Source of the DNA: Blastopirellula retiformator
GTDB lineage: Bacteria > Planctomycetota > Planctomycetia > Pirellulales > Pirellulaceae
DNA: 64,000 nt
Reading direction: 5' to 3'
Assembly (NCBI RefSeq): GCF_007859755.1
Contig: NZ_SJPF01000001.1
Span: 496,001-560,000 of the forward strand
The notes beneath the pieces were generated by a model that saw nothing but the letters and a program-made list of their open reading frames with translations, was not told the origin of the DNA and made no database searches. Made by a program: the position numbers and the translations under genes. Below, in pieces: positions 35,289-44,586 of this stretch (positions are counted from its first letter, which is position 1; each line of letters begins with the position of its first letter).

Positions 35289-35891
35289 AAATGGGGGAGA
35301 TCGCGTCATCGGGTAGTGAAGATGGGGGAAGTCCCCATCTTACCGCAGGTCGATCGCTGCAAAAACCTTCTGCAGCGCCTTGCGAGCGATTTGGGCAAAC
35401 CCTGCTTTCCGCGTCCGATTGTCGCTCGACATCTCACGGCGGCCCTGCCTTTGAGTGGCTGTCGAGCGAGGTTAACTCTAGACCATAGGGCAGGTTAGGC
35501 CAGGAGGTCACAAAATGGCCACCTCCCGTTGAGGCCTGGGCATACGTTTTGCTGCAAAGTCGTTCTGGACCGCCTGCGGTCTCTTCATTACAAACTTTGG
35601 TGTGGCAACCAATCGTGGCTGACGTGCGCACCGTTGCCGTCCGGTAGTTCGGTTGTCGGGAGAGGGCGCTGGATTGCCGGTACGGCGCGGTGCGACGCCG
35701 CCCGTTTTTCGATTTTTCGTGGATAACGTTCCCCGACTTTCCAATTGCTTGGTCTTCTCGGACAGGGTCTGTCGGCATACGATAGGACAGAGAGAAGCTG
35801 CGGTTTTCTCGGCCGCGGTTGTCTCTGATTTTTCTACTATCGCCTTGTTGCCGACGTTTAGGCGAATATCAAATTCGTCGGCCCCTTGCTC
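35289..35891. other. 603-bp divergent intergenic region
   Basis: It lies between the FAH gene (minus) and the nucleotidyltransferase-HD gene (plus). Only short overlapping ORFs in several frames, without coding character, are seen. It probably holds both promoters; no repeat or RNA is recognised. Confidence 0.5.
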
Positions 35892-37001
35892 ATGGATTCC
35901 TCCAAGCTGCGGCGTCAAATCGCCAGTCAAGCTGCGCGCTTGATGTATCAACGTCAAGAATCGGAATATTATCGGGCCAAGCTAAAAGCGGCCCGGCGTC
36001 TCTGTCGCGGCTGGGTAAAACCGGCCGATCTGCCAAGCAACGCCGAAATCCGGGACGAAGTGCAATCGCTGGCCCGGATGTTTGAAGGAGACTCGCGACT
36101 CGATAACCTGCGGGAGATGCGTTTCGCCGCGCTCCACATCATGAAGCTGCTCGCCAATTTTCGGCCGCGGCTGATCGGCAGCGTGCTGACCGGACATGTC
36201 CGCCGCGGATCGGATATCGACATCCACGTCTTCTCGGACAGCGTCGAGCCGATTGCAGCGACGCTCGAGCGCGAGGGGATGTTTTTCGATATCGAGCGGA
36301 AAGAGGTCCGCAAGGCGGGCGAAAACCAGGTCTATATCCATGTCCACATCCAGGACGTTTATCCGATCGAACTGACCGTCTATCCCGGCGACAAAGCGCA
36401 CTTCGTGTTTAAGAGTTCGATCACCGGAAAGGCGATTGAGCGGATGAGCATTCGCGAACTAGAGCAGTTTCTGGAACAGGAATATCCGAATGTCGACGCC
36501 GCGGAGGAGTTAGCCGCTGCTGAGAATCGCGTCGATCGCTTTCTGCACTACGAGATGTTGTTATTGCCGCTGGAATACGTGAAGCAAAACCCGTACTACC
36601 ATCCCGAAGGAGACGCGCTGTACCACAGCCTGCAAGTCTTTGAACTGGCTCGCCGCGAGTCTCCCTATGACGAAGACTTTCTGCTGGCGGCGCTGTTGCA
36701 TGACGTGGGTAAAGGGATTGATCCGCGTGATCATGTGGCGGCGGGGCTCGATGCGCTCGGCGATACGATCACCGAGCGAACTCGCTGGTTGATTGAGCAT
36801 CATATGGAGGCGCATGCGCTATTTGACGGTTCGCTTGGGGCGCGGGCCAAGCGTCGTTTGCAGCAGTCGGAAGACTTTGACGATCTTGTCGCGCTTGGTA
36901 AGTGCGACGAAGGCGGTCGTCAGATCGGCATGCAGGTGATGGAGGTCAGCGAGGTGATCGACTACCTGCGAGATCTAGCCCGCGAGTGCGGCGATTGGTA
37001 A
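35892..37001 (+). CDS. Nucleotidyltransferase-fold / HD-domain protein
   Basis: 369 residues from the ATG at 35892. An N-terminal helical part is followed by a minimal nucleotidyltransferase core, LIGSVLTGHVRRGSDIDIHVFSD (about 95-117, with the GS and DxD metal site), then a hydrolase-type HD domain: HSLQVFELARRES, LLAALLHDVGKGIDPRDH and LIEHHMEAH (about 235-300). The order resembles CCA-adding enzymes and RelA/Spo-type or GlnD-like proteins, but it is shorter and lacks their C-terminal parts. It may modify or degrade a nucleotide or transfer nucleotidyl groups to a protein or RNA; the substrate cannot be told. Its 3' end abuts a palindromic repeat. Confidence 0.78.
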   Translation: MDSSKLRRQIASQAARLMYQRQESEYYRAKLKAARRLCRGWVKPADLPSNAEIRDEVQSLARMFEGDSRLDNLREMRFAALHIMKLLANFRPRLIGSVLTGHVRRGSDIDIHVFSDSVEPIAATLEREGMFFDIERKEVRKAGENQVYIHVHIQDVYPIELTVYPGDKAHFVFKSSITGKAIERMSIRELEQFLEQEYPNVDAAEELAAAENRVDRFLHYEMLLLPLEYVKQNPYYHPEGDALYHSLQVFELARRESPYDEDFLLAALLHDVGKGIDPRDHVAAGLDALGDTITERTRWLIEHHMEAHALFDGSLGARAKRRLQQSEDFDDLVALGKCDEGGRQIGMQVMEVSEVIDYLRDLARECGDW

Positions 37002-37005
37002 CCGA

Positions 37006-37132
37006 AACTGCGTGATCGCACGGATGCGATCCCAAAATAACGACGTAAGTCGTTATTTTGCGAGCCGCGAAGAGCTATGCTTTGAGCCTGGCGAGGTTGA
37101 AAAATGCCACGATGGCATTTTTCAACAGGCAG
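37006..37132 (-). repeat. Three-hairpin palindromic repeat, copy A
   Basis: Contains GATCGCAcggaTGCGATC, an 11-bp stem AAAATAACGAC/GTCGTTATTTT, and a perfect 14-bp stem GTTGAAAAATGCCA/TGGCATTTTTCAAC (37096-37126, loop CGA). The same units in reverse order occur at 43081 and 46401. The copy fills the gap between two convergent genes and ends at the stop codon of the SpoVG gene; the T-rich arm could act as a terminator. Confidence 0.9.
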
Positions 37133-37738
37133 CTAGTCTTCAAAGATGCCCTGGCCGAACTTGCGTTTCCGTTGGGGCTGTGAAGTGGAGGAGTTCGATT
37201 GGTGCGGCCCCGACGGTTTGGGCTGCGGCGGATGGGCCTGGTCTTGCGACGGGCTTTCCGACTTCGACCGTTGCCCTTGACCGTCGTCGAACGAATCCTC
37301 TTCGTAGTATTCTTCGCCGGCGTCGCCGTAGTAGTCGTCGTAACGCGAGCGGTAGCCCGGCTGCTTGGCGTGTTCGACTTCCTTTTCGTACTCTTCGATA
37401 ACGCGGTTCTGGATCATCTCGCGACACTCCGAGTTGATCGGATGCGCGATATCGGCGTAAAGTTTGGCGCGTCCGTCGGCCGTTCGTTCGGCCGGCGCGA
37501 CGCGCAGCCGAAAGCCGCAGTTGTTGCAGTATCCTGCGCGAAGATGATTCTTGCCGCCGCATTGCGGGCAATGGGCGGTCAGCTTGCGGCTCGGCATGGC
37601 GACGAACGGGCCGCTAGAGCCTTCGATGATTTTCAGGTCGCGCACGACGAAAGCGTCGTCAAACGTGATCGAACAAAATCCACGCAGACGGTCGCTGGCG
37701 TCTTCCATGAGTTTGATACGAACTTCGGTGATGTTCAC
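37133..37738 (-). CDS. spoVG: SpoVG-family RNA/DNA-binding protein with inserted zinc ribbon
   Basis: 201 residues from a GTG at 37738 that has GGAGAG about 7 bp upstream; an in-frame ATG at 37753 lacks such a site. The SpoVG core is split: NITEVRIKL and [22 protein letters not shown] with VAMPSRKL form the first half, and [23 protein letters not shown] the second. Between them about 35 residues carry CPQCG and, 10 residues later, CNNCG, a zinc-ribbon pattern. SpoVG proteins bind nucleic acids and regulate gene expression in Bacillus, Staphylococcus and Borrelia. The last 60 residues are acidic-aromatic then Gln/Ser/Pro-rich and likely disordered. The upstream gene is ispE, the same order as in Bacillus. 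Confidence 0.88.
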   Translation of the reverse strand: MNITEVRIKLMEDASDRLRGFCSITFDDAFVVRDLKIIEGSSGPFVAMPSRKLTAHCPQCGGKNHLRAGYCNNCGFRLRVAPAERTADGRAKLYADIAHPINSECREMIQNRVIEEYEKEVEHAKQPGYRSRYDDYYGDAGEEYYEEDSFDDGQGQRSKSESPSQDQAHPPQPKPSGPHQSNSSTSQPQRKRKFGQGIFED

Positions 37739-37970
37739 AGCGTATCTCTCCATGTTGGCAGTCGCGCTGATCGCTGACTCGCGTCCGAAGTAGCTGGGCG
37801 TTTCTTCGCTACGAATTCCGCGTCGCCTCGAATTGCGTTTAGTTCCGATTGATTCGTCGAATTCCCGCTCTGTTGCTCGCCAGGTTTGTTCGCCGCTGGG
37901 TTTCTCGCTGTCGTTGTCCTGTTTCTACGTAGCCGTTAGTTGGTCATCGCGTCGCTAGTTTTCTATCTCA

Positions 37971-38921
37971 CTAATTCCACTGTACGCCGCAGTTGCTGGC
38001 GGTAAACACAACGCCCAGGCGTCGACTCTTTAACTTCGCCGCAACATTGCGGGCATGTCGTGCATCGTGGCAAAGCGCAAAACAAGCGCTGCCGCTGCCT
38101 GACATTTGGCTGGATATGGCGCCCGCCTGCACCATGCTCTTGGTCAACCGATCAATCTCGGGCGATAATTCTCGCGATGGCTCACTTAAACGGTTGTGGA
38201 TGCGTTGTCCAATATCGGCGATCGACCCGGACTGTAGCGAAGCGCTCAAATCGCGGGCCGCCAACGGGCTAGCCGGGATCGTGCACCGCCGGAAGACGTC
38301 GGCGGTCGACAAGCCGCCTAGGGGGCGGATAACCACAAAGTGCATCCGCCGCATGCTGGGGAGTGGGGTGATGATTTCGCCGCGCCCCTGGCAATGGGCC
38401 ATGCCATTGCCCAGTAGTCCGGTATGGAGGAAGAAGGGGATATCGCTGCCCAACTGAGCGGCCAACTCGGCCAGTTTGCTGCGCGACATGCCAAGTTTCC
38501 AAACGATGTCGGCCGCCACCAAGGCGGCCGCCGCATCGCTCGAAGCGCCTCCCAGGCCTGAAGCGGCCGGAATTCGTTTGGTCAGTTCGATCTTCGCTCC
38601 CCGCTCGATGCCCGCCTCTTTGCGAATCAGTTCGACCGCACGATAGACCAAATTGGTCGGCCCGGTCGGCAAGTCGCCCAGCGTCGCATCGACCTCATCG
38701 CGATTGGCCGCGGCGACAGCGCCTGGTGCAAACTGACAACTGAGCGTCAGTTGTGCGTCATCAGTCGCCGTAAAACGGAGCGTGTCGAAGACGTCGATCG
38801 CAGTCATGATAGTTTCCAACTCGTGAAAACCATCGCTCCGCTTCGCCAGCAGCTCAAGGAACAAATTTAACTTCGCAGGCGAATGGACGGTGATCGATTC
38901 TGCCGATCGCTTAAGAAACAT
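37971..38921 (-). CDS. ispE: 4-diphosphocytidyl-2-C-methyl-D-erythritol kinase
   Basis: 316 residues. This GHMP-family kinase phosphorylates the 2-hydroxyl of CDP-methylerythritol in the non-mevalonate isoprenoid pathway. The N-terminal PAKLNLFLELLAKRSDGFHELETIM motif, the ATP loop IPAASGLGGASSDAAAAL (about 105-122) and the C-terminal MSGSGSACFALC are all intact. Cytoplasmic. It precedes the spoVG gene by about 230 bp on the same strand, and the two may share a transcript. A polyprenyl-phosphate transporter gene is divergent on the other side. Confidence 0.95.
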   Translation of the reverse strand: MFLKRSAESITVHSPAKLNLFLELLAKRSDGFHELETIMTAIDVFDTLRFTATDDAQLTLSCQFAPGAVAAANRDEVDATLGDLPTGPTNLVYRAVELIRKEAGIERGAKIELTKRIPAASGLGGASSDAAAALVAADIVWKLGMSRSKLAELAAQLGSDIPFFLHTGLLGNGMAHCQGRGEIITPLPSMRRMHFVVIRPLGGLSTADVFRRCTIPASPLAARDLSASLQSGSIADIGQRIHNRLSEPSRELSPEIDRLTKSMVQAGAISSQMSGSGSACFALCHDARHARNVAAKLKSRRLGVVFTASNCGVQWN

Positions 38922-39199
38922 CCCTGTAGTACTTGCCAGGACGTGACCAGCAAGGCCTTTAACTAGTGAAATAGAAGGGACAGGCGGACAAATACGAAGC
39001 TATAGTTACGGCGATAAGCCGCTATTTGGGGATCAGATTCCAGCAATGTAAGGCCCTAAAATGCGGCGGTCAAGCGAATTCGCTCACCCTTGGCGGTCAG
39101 ACTCGCCTATGGGGGAAAGTCATTGTTTTCTACAATCCTCGCAGACTTCCCTCGTTTTCGCGAAATGTCCAGCCTGATCGTTACCCCAAGCTTACCGAC

Positions 39200-40186
39200 A
39201 TGAACCAAGCGCCGCCCGAACCGAATACCGCTCCTCCTGCCGGACCGAAAGCTGCCCTGCGGCACATCGGCTGTGGGTTTGTGATGGGCGCGGCGGACGC
39301 GATCCCGGGCGTTTCTGGCGGAACGGTTGCGCTGGTGCTGGGGATCTATCGCCGACTGGTCGCCGCCATCAGTCACTTTGACGCCCAATCGGTAAAGCTC
39401 TTGTTCGCGCGAAAGTGGCGCGAGCTTGCGCGTCGTACCGATCTGTTCTTTCTGATCGCCCTGGGCGGCGGCATCTTGTTTGGCCTCGGGACGTTCATTC
39501 TGTTGATTCACGAATTGATTGAGCCGGAGAGTCCAGCCCGACCTTATACCTACGCCGTCTTCTTCGGCGCGATTGTCGCGTCGAGCTGGCTGGTGATGAA
39601 GTTGATCGATCCGCCGACCAAGCGAAGTCAGGCGATCTGTTGGGCGCTCGGCCTGCTGGGGGCGGCGATCGCGTTCGCGCTGACCGGACCGCAGGTCTTT
39701 CCCGACGTCCACGAGGCCCCGCCGCTGTGGTTTACGTTCGTCTGCGGAATGATCGCCATTTGTGCGATGATCTTGCCGGGGATTAGCGGTTCGTACCTGT
39801 TGTTAATCCTAGGGATGTACCACTTTCTCAGCGGGATTCCGAAAGCGCTGTTGAAGGGAGAAGCGGTAAGCGCCGACGTGGTGCAATTCGCCGTATTCGC
39901 GGTTGGTTGCGTCATCGGCATTCTCTCGTTCAGCAAAGTGCTGCGGTGGCTGCTGCATTGCTATGAACCGCAGACGATGGCTCTGATGTGCGGGTTCATG
40001 ATCGGCGCCTTGCGGGCGTTGTGGCCATGGCGCGACGAGGCGGCGTTTCTCGGACTTCCTTCGATCGGCGGCCTGCTGGGCTGCGTGGCGCTGGCGATAT
40101 TGGCTGCGGTGGCTGTCTGCGGCGCCGACTATTTGACCGGCGCTAACAATAAGATCGACGAAGCGGTCCACGAGCCAGTTGAGTAA
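39200..40186 (+). CDS. DUF368 / PopT-type polyprenyl-phosphate transporter
   Basis: 328 residues from the ATG at 39200 (MNQAPPEP); an upstream in-frame start would add 58 residues without membrane character. The protein has about eight hydrophobic helices in two halves, each with the family signature: GFVMGAADAIPGVSGGTVAL near the N-terminus and ICAMILPGISGSYLLLILG in the middle. DUF368 proteins (PopT) were shown to recycle undecaprenyl phosphate across the inner membrane. Its divergence from ispE, which supplies isoprenoid precursors, fits such a role. Planctomycetes have an unusual cell wall and growth mode, so the carrier's use could differ (inference). Confidence 0.87.
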   Translation: MNQAPPEPNTAPPAGPKAALRHIGCGFVMGAADAIPGVSGGTVALVLGIYRRLVAAISHFDAQSVKLLFARKWRELARRTDLFFLIALGGGILFGLGTFILLIHELIEPESPARPYTYAVFFGAIVASSWLVMKLIDPPTKRSQAICWALGLLGAAIAFALTGPQVFPDVHEAPPLWFTFVCGMIAICAMILPGISGSYLLLILGMYHFLSGIPKALLKGEAVSADVVQFAVFAVGCVIGILSFSKVLRWLLHCYEPQTMALMCGFMIGALRALWPWRDEAAFLGLPSIGGLLGCVALAILAAVAVCGADYLTGANNKIDEAVHEPVE

Positions 40187-40198
40187 ACGATTCCGATA

Positions 40199-40333
40199 GT
40201 AGCCGGAAACGCAAGCGAGGGAAATGCGGTCGGATCGATCGGTTCGCGGAGACGCTTTGCGACGAGGCTCGCTTCAACTCTTGCTGGCCGAGTCCGCTGG
40301 CAAACGCATTCCCTTGCTCGCGCGTTGGGCTAG
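40199..40333. repeat. Imperfect inverted-repeat pair in a convergent gap
   Basis: GTAGCCGGAAACGCAAGCGAGGGAAATGCGG (40199-40229) and, on the other strand from 40333, CTAGCCCAACGCGCGAGCAAGGGAATGCGTTT face each other with about 70 bp between. Both belong to the family whose best copies flank repeat C at 46328 and 46603. The pair fills the gap between the DUF368 gene and the next convergent gene. Confidence 0.7.
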
Positions 40334-40335
40334 TT

Positions 40336-41592
40336 TTAGAACCGCACGCGAAAGTCGGTCCGGAAGAGGAAGTCGGCCCAGTGTTGATTGGTGACGCCGG
40401 TCGCCAGCGACGCGCCGACGTCGTAGTCTTTGCAGATAAACCAACGAATGCCGGCCGAAGTTTGGGCGTACATCGCGCCGCTTGCGCTGGTAGCCTGGCC
40501 CAACGAGTTGGTATAGGCGCCTGCTTGGAACGACCAGGTATCCAATTCCAGCGTGCCGATCAGCGGCGAACTGGGCGCCGGATAAGCGAGCGTGTGATTG
40601 AAGCTGGTCGCCATGTGCAAGATCGAGCCGCCATAGGTTGGATCGGCCGCGATCGGGATCCATTCGCCGACTTCAATTTGCAGATACGACTCGGCCGCCA
40701 CGTGAATGCCGACCACGACGATTGGTTCGAGCGATACGTGCCCGGTGCCGAGACCGCGCGAAACGCGACCGGCCGGCATGTGCGTTTTCATCAGGAAGGC
40801 GACCTGAAACAAGCCGTTGTCAAACAACAGCGTCTTGGTGCCGATCGTCATGTCGCCAAAGCCGGCGCCATGCGGCGCACCCTCTGGATCGACTTCCATG
40901 TACTTATATTCGAAGGTAGCGGAAAACTTTTTGCCGCCGGTCTCGGTGTATTGATAGAGGGTCATGTAGTCGACGTCAGGAACGTAGACCCCTGTTGGCG
41001 AAGGACCTCTGCCAGGCTTCGCCCAAAAGAATTCAGCGCGGTCGGGCGTCGAAAGCCCAAAGCCGGCGTCCCAGCGAAATCGCATCGTCCCCTGCGGCCG
41101 GGCCGAGTTGACGAAGAACGCCGAGTCTTCCAGCGGACGCCAGGCTGGTTCGTAACAAGGATCGGTACAGCATACCGCATGCTGAATTAGCCAAAGGAAG
41201 CGGCCAGCGCGGGTCGTCGCCGTGCATGGTTCGCAGCGACACTCGCCGCACGTGCTGCAGCCGTTGAGCGGGATCTGATAGGCGCCCCAGTCTTCCCAAG
41301 GCTGTTGTTGTTCGATCGGTGCGATTTTGATCGGCGGTCCGATCGGCACGACCTCGGGCGTCTCTGGTGGAGATGGCAACGGTTGTTGCGACTCGAAGCT
41401 GATCGGCGTGGTATTGAAGCGGAACGGCGGCTCGGTCGGCATGTTAAAGACGGCTTGCGTCTCAGCGTCCGCCGGTTCGACCGGGGGCAAGCGTTTTAGT
41501 TCCTGAGCGCTAGCCACGGCGCACAAGAGTAGCGCGAGCGCTCCAGGAATCGCGAAGCGAGCCCAAATCGAATTGCCAGTTAAATTGCCCAC
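40336..41592 (-). CDS. Secreted, cysteine-rich probable outer-membrane protein
   Basis: 418 residues from a GTG at 41592. A signal peptide (about 1-29, ending AVASAQ) is followed by a Pro-rich linker, then a short cysteine cluster, NGCSTCGECRCEPC (about 111-124), and CCTDPC at about 140. From about residue 165 the sequence alternates polar and hydrophobic residues with aromatic girdles (FWAKPGRGPSPTGVYVPD, YTETGGKKFSATFEYKYM) and ends RTDFRVRF, a C-terminal Phe typical of outer-membrane beta-barrels. The family is not recognised. The cysteine cluster ahead of a barrel is unusual and might bind metal or form disulfides. The role is unknown. Confidence 0.7.
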   Translation of the reverse strand: MGNLTGNSIWARFAIPGALALLLCAVASAQELKRLPPVEPADAETQAVFNMPTEPPFRFNTTPISFESQQPLPSPPETPEVVPIGPPIKIAPIEQQQPWEDWGAYQIPLNGCSTCGECRCEPCTATTRAGRFLWLIQHAVCCTDPCYEPAWRPLEDSAFFVNSARPQGTMRFRWDAGFGLSTPDRAEFFWAKPGRGPSPTGVYVPDVDYMTLYQYTETGGKKFSATFEYKYMEVDPEGAPHGAGFGDMTIGTKTLLFDNGLFQVAFLMKTHMPAGRVSRGLGTGHVSLEPIVVVGIHVAAESYLQIEVGEWIPIAADPTYGGSILHMATSFNHTLAYPAPSSPLIGTLELDTWSFQAGAYTNSLGQATSASGAMYAQTSAGIRWFICKDYDVGASLATGVTNQHWADFLFRTDFRVRF

Positions 41593-41776
41593 GCGGTTTA
41601 AGTTGTCGCTTTAGGAAGTGCCAAGTATGCCGCAGCGGGGGTTGTAGGGAATTTCGAGACCAGCGACAAGGCGAATCTCCTCAGTTGCAAAGAATTGCGA
41701 CTTGATATTGACGGCAACGCGTGATGGCGAGTACATGCTGTTCCGCTTGAAGATTCTCGTTGGAAGGTAGGAAAAC

Positions 41777-42934
41777 ATGCGACGATTGCTAGCTGCCGTA
41801 TTGCCGGCCCTGTTGTTTGCGGCCAGTCTCTGTCCTGCGCAGGACATTCCCGGAGTTAGCACAGCCGCCACTAGCGCCGCCAGCGCCACATCCGCCTATC
41901 CAATTGCGCCGGTTCCATCCGCCGCCGGGGGCGGTTTTTTCAGTGAGATTTGTTCTTGCCTGGAAGCGAAGCATGCCAGCTGCTGCAATTCAGCTTTCGG
42001 TCATTTTCTGCATGACTCATTCGCTCCGGTGACGATGATGACCGGCGGTTTGCTGCCCCCGCCATGCAATAGCGTCTACAACCAGGTGCAACAGGGAATC
42101 GCCAACGGCGTTGGGCCGAACGGCCAACCCGTTTCGCCAGCGCAAGCCGCCGCCGCGAAAATCGCCGCCGATCAGGCGCAAGTGCCAGCCCGCGTGGCTG
42201 CGGTTAAAGAACTTGCTTGCGTCGACTGGCACTGGTATCCGGAAGCTGAGGCGGCGCTCATCTCCAGCTTGCGTTCCGACCGCAGCGAGTGCGTTCGCTT
42301 TCAAGCGGCGATCGCATTCGCTCAGGCCCGCACAATTACCAAGGCGGCGTGCGAAGCGCTCCGAATTTGTGCCGAAGGCAGCGACAAAGATGGCAACCCT
42401 TCCGAGAATTCTCCTCGCGTGCGGATGATGGCGGTCGAAGCGCTCGCCCATTGCTGCGATTGCGGACAACTGTTTGAACGTCCCGAACAAAACTACGATC
42501 GCCCCGAATTTCCAGAAGGGGCGTTGCCGGTTGGGAAGACGGCCCTGTCACCCTACTATCAGAGAGCGGCCCAGTGTTCGACCGACGAACTGTTGGCCGC
42601 GGCCCGCCAGACGATCGCGTCATTCCGCTCGGTCGAGCCGCCGCAACAGGGACCGACGGCAGCCAGCCGAGGTCCCCGGACGTTGATGGCCTTGTGGCGA
42701 CAATCGGCCGTTGAGCCGATCCCGGCCGGCGCACAACCTCCGGTTCCGACCCCGGCCGAAGCGTTCGCCGAGAACCCGTCGTTCGACCCGCCGGTCTACG
42801 TCGCCGAACAACCAACTGGCCCGCAATTGGCGCCCAGCCGACAGATGCTGCAGCCAGCCAACGCCAATCCGGTTCGCTATAACGCACCCCCGCGAACATC
42901 GCTGGGACCAGGCCAATCAGTCCTGCAGCGTTAG
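41777..42934 (+). CDS. Secreted protein with HEAT-like segment, unknown function
   Basis: 385 residues. A signal peptide (MRRLLAAVLPALLFAASLCPAQ) is followed by an Ala/Ser/Thr-rich linker and a cysteine-containing part (FSEICSCLEAKHASCCNSAFG). Residues about 140-240 form helical pairs, such as EAEAALISSLRSDRSECVRF and RVRMMAVEALAHCCDCGQL, like two or three HEAT repeats. The remainder is proline-rich and low in order. It is divergent from the cysteine-rich barrel-like gene by 184 bp, and both have cysteine clusters, hinting at a shared envelope role (inference). No enzyme motif is seen. Confidence 0.65.
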   Translation: MRRLLAAVLPALLFAASLCPAQDIPGVSTAATSAASATSAYPIAPVPSAAGGGFFSEICSCLEAKHASCCNSAFGHFLHDSFAPVTMMTGGLLPPPCNSVYNQVQQGIANGVGPNGQPVSPAQAAAAKIAADQAQVPARVAAVKELACVDWHWYPEAEAALISSLRSDRSECVRFQAAIAFAQARTITKAACEALRICAEGSDKDGNPSENSPRVRMMAVEALAHCCDCGQLFERPEQNYDRPEFPEGALPVGKTALSPYYQRAAQCSTDELLAAARQTIASFRSVEPPQQGPTAASRGPRTLMALWRQSAVEPIPAGAQPPVPTPAEAFAENPSFDPPVYVAEQPTGPQLAPSRQMLQPANANPVRYNAPPRTSLGPGQSVLQR

Positions 42935-43385
42935 AACAACAGTGGACCAGCGCCACCCAATCGTAGTCCGAGGCGCAAGCCGACCGAATGCGGTCAGACC
43001 TGCTGCAAGCGTGGAAGATCTGTACCACGCTTTGGTAACGAGAGAGCGATTCGTACGACGGTCCCGCGGCATCTGGTCTTAGCTGCCGGTTGAAAAATGC
43101 CATCGTGGCATTTTCCAACCTCGCCAGGCTCAGAGCATAGCTCTTCGCGGCTCGCAAAATAACGACTTACGTCGTTATTTTGGGATCGCATCCGTGCGAT
43201 CACGCAGTCCGTCGAGAAAATCCACGGACTGCTAGGTGTAGGTCGGGTGCAGCGAAGCGCTGGCCCAACAATGCGTCCGCAAGCAGAAGGTTGGAGACGC
43301 ACGCGATTTCTGCGGCAATCGGAAAGCGTCTCGCTTGCCGCACGTTCTACCCACCGCGTTCCTCTTCGAGAGGAGAGAACGCTGC
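42935..43385. other. Convergent intergenic region with repeat copy B
   Basis: At 42960-42992 it has a degenerate GTAGTCCGAGGCGCAAGCCG repeat, then repeat copy B (43081-43235) and a GGTCGGGTGCAGCGAAGCGCTGGCCCAACAATGC stretch. No gene is supported. Confidence 0.6.
43081..43235 (+). repeat. Palindromic repeat, copy B
   Basis: Stem GTTGAAAAATGCCA with a one-base mismatch in the second arm, then CGCCAGGCTCAGAGCATAGC, the AAAATAACGAC/GTCGTTATTTT stem, GATCGCAtccgTGCGATC, and a further perfect 9-bp stem GCAGTCCGT/ACGGACTGC that copy A lacks. It lies between two convergent genes. Confidence 0.9.
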
Positions 43386-44312
43386 CTACTTCTTCGCCGC
43401 CTTCAAGCCAAGCAAACGGCAAACGTAGATCGGCGAGAGACCATCTTCCGGCGCCGGCGAAGCGAGCGACTCGTCGGTGACGCGAGCAAAGTGCGGCTTG
43501 TCGGCCGGCGGTTGCAGGCTCTTCTCGGCAGGATTGGCCAGCTCGGTCTTGGCTGCATAGCGAGGCGTGATCTTGCTGGTGGTGGTCGGAACGGTCACCG
43601 CTGGCGCGGGAGCGGCGGCATAACGTGAGGTGACGGTCGGCTGCGTCGACGTCGGTTCGGTTTCGACCGGGGTCGAGGCGACAGGCTTGGTTTCTGTCGG
43701 CGTAGCGCCATTCTCGGGCGTCGTATGAGCCGGGATGATCTCGGCGACGCTGTTGTTGGTCGCGACGCTTGGCGTTCGGACCGGTTGCTGCTCCGGCGCT
43801 GGGGCCATATTGCTGATCAAGCGAACCGGCGACGCGTGCGGCGTCGCTTCGCCGGGAACGGGGCCCATCACCATCGTCGGGCGGCGCCAGTCAATCGGCT
43901 CGGCGGTTCGTTCGCTGGGCGGGTTGGTGGTGCCGGCGATCGCCGGGTTGGTCGTTTCCTGCTCGACCGGGGGCAAGCGACGCAGTCCGGGGACCGGCGG
44001 CAGCGATTGCGAATTCGGCGCGGCGGCAGTTTGATGCGCGGGATAGGTCGGCGCCGGGGCCGGATCCGCGGGAACTGCCGTTGTTGTCGGTGCAGCAGCC
44101 GGCGAGGTAGCGCGGGGCGCTGTCGCCGTCGGAGCAGGGGCGGGCGTGGCGGCAGGGGCCGCAACAGCCGGATTGGATGACTGCGACGACCAGCGCGACT
44201 GGGCGCTGGCGGAAGCGGTCAAAACGGTGATTGTTAAGACAATCGTACAGCCGTAGGCGCAAACCGAAGCGATGACTCGCCGCGCTCGGTCCTTCGCTTG
44301 CGTCCTGTTCAT
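43386..44312 (-). CDS. Ala/Pro/Thr-rich exported protein, unknown function
   Basis: 308 residues. The N-terminus (RRVIASVCAYGCTIVLTITVLTASASA) is a signal peptide or anchor. The rest is dominated by Ala, Pro and Thr with short repeats of ATPAPAPTAT and PTTT type and has almost no predicted globular part; the only patterned stretch is ANPAEKSLQPPADKPHFARV near the end, followed by ICRLLGLKAAKK-like basic residues. Low-complexity, probably disordered envelope linker or stalk. Codon use is that of a coding frame (strong third-position GC) and the alternative frames are shadows. The function is unknown. Confidence 0.6.
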   Translation of the reverse strand: MNRTQAKDRARRVIASVCAYGCTIVLTITVLTASASAQSRWSSQSSNPAVAAPAATPAPAPTATAPRATSPAAAPTTTAVPADPAPAPTYPAHQTAAAPNSQSLPPVPGLRRLPPVEQETTNPAIAGTTNPPSERTAEPIDWRRPTMVMGPVPGEATPHASPVRLISNMAPAPEQQPVRTPSVATNNSVAEIIPAHTTPENGATPTETKPVASTPVETEPTSTQPTVTSRYAAAPAPAVTVPTTTSKITPRYAAKTELANPAEKSLQPPADKPHFARVTDESLASPAPEDGLSPIYVCRLLGLKAAKK

Positions 44313-44586
44313 AGCAACTAACCCCCCAAACAGATGTGCGGCCTGACATAGGCGCGCGACTATTCCGACATCTTGTTGATCGGGGCAGGGGTCAGGAAGA
44401 GTTGAGTGATTATGACGTTTTTACGCAATGGGCTCGCTTTGTGGCGCCTTTGGGGAGTCGGCGACAGCGGCGCCGGCGCCGGCGCCGACATCGGTTTCCC
44501 GCGGGTCGAAACAGGATTCCCTCTCGCTACGCCCCCCTATTTTCCGTTAATATAGTGAGGTTTGGGACCAAGGATGGGAGCCCGGT

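Noticed and set aside
44313-44586. Possible short gene or tRNA upstream of the small coiled-coil gene
   Set aside because: No cloverleaf and no ORF with coding character; it only holds a TATAGT-like box near 44555.
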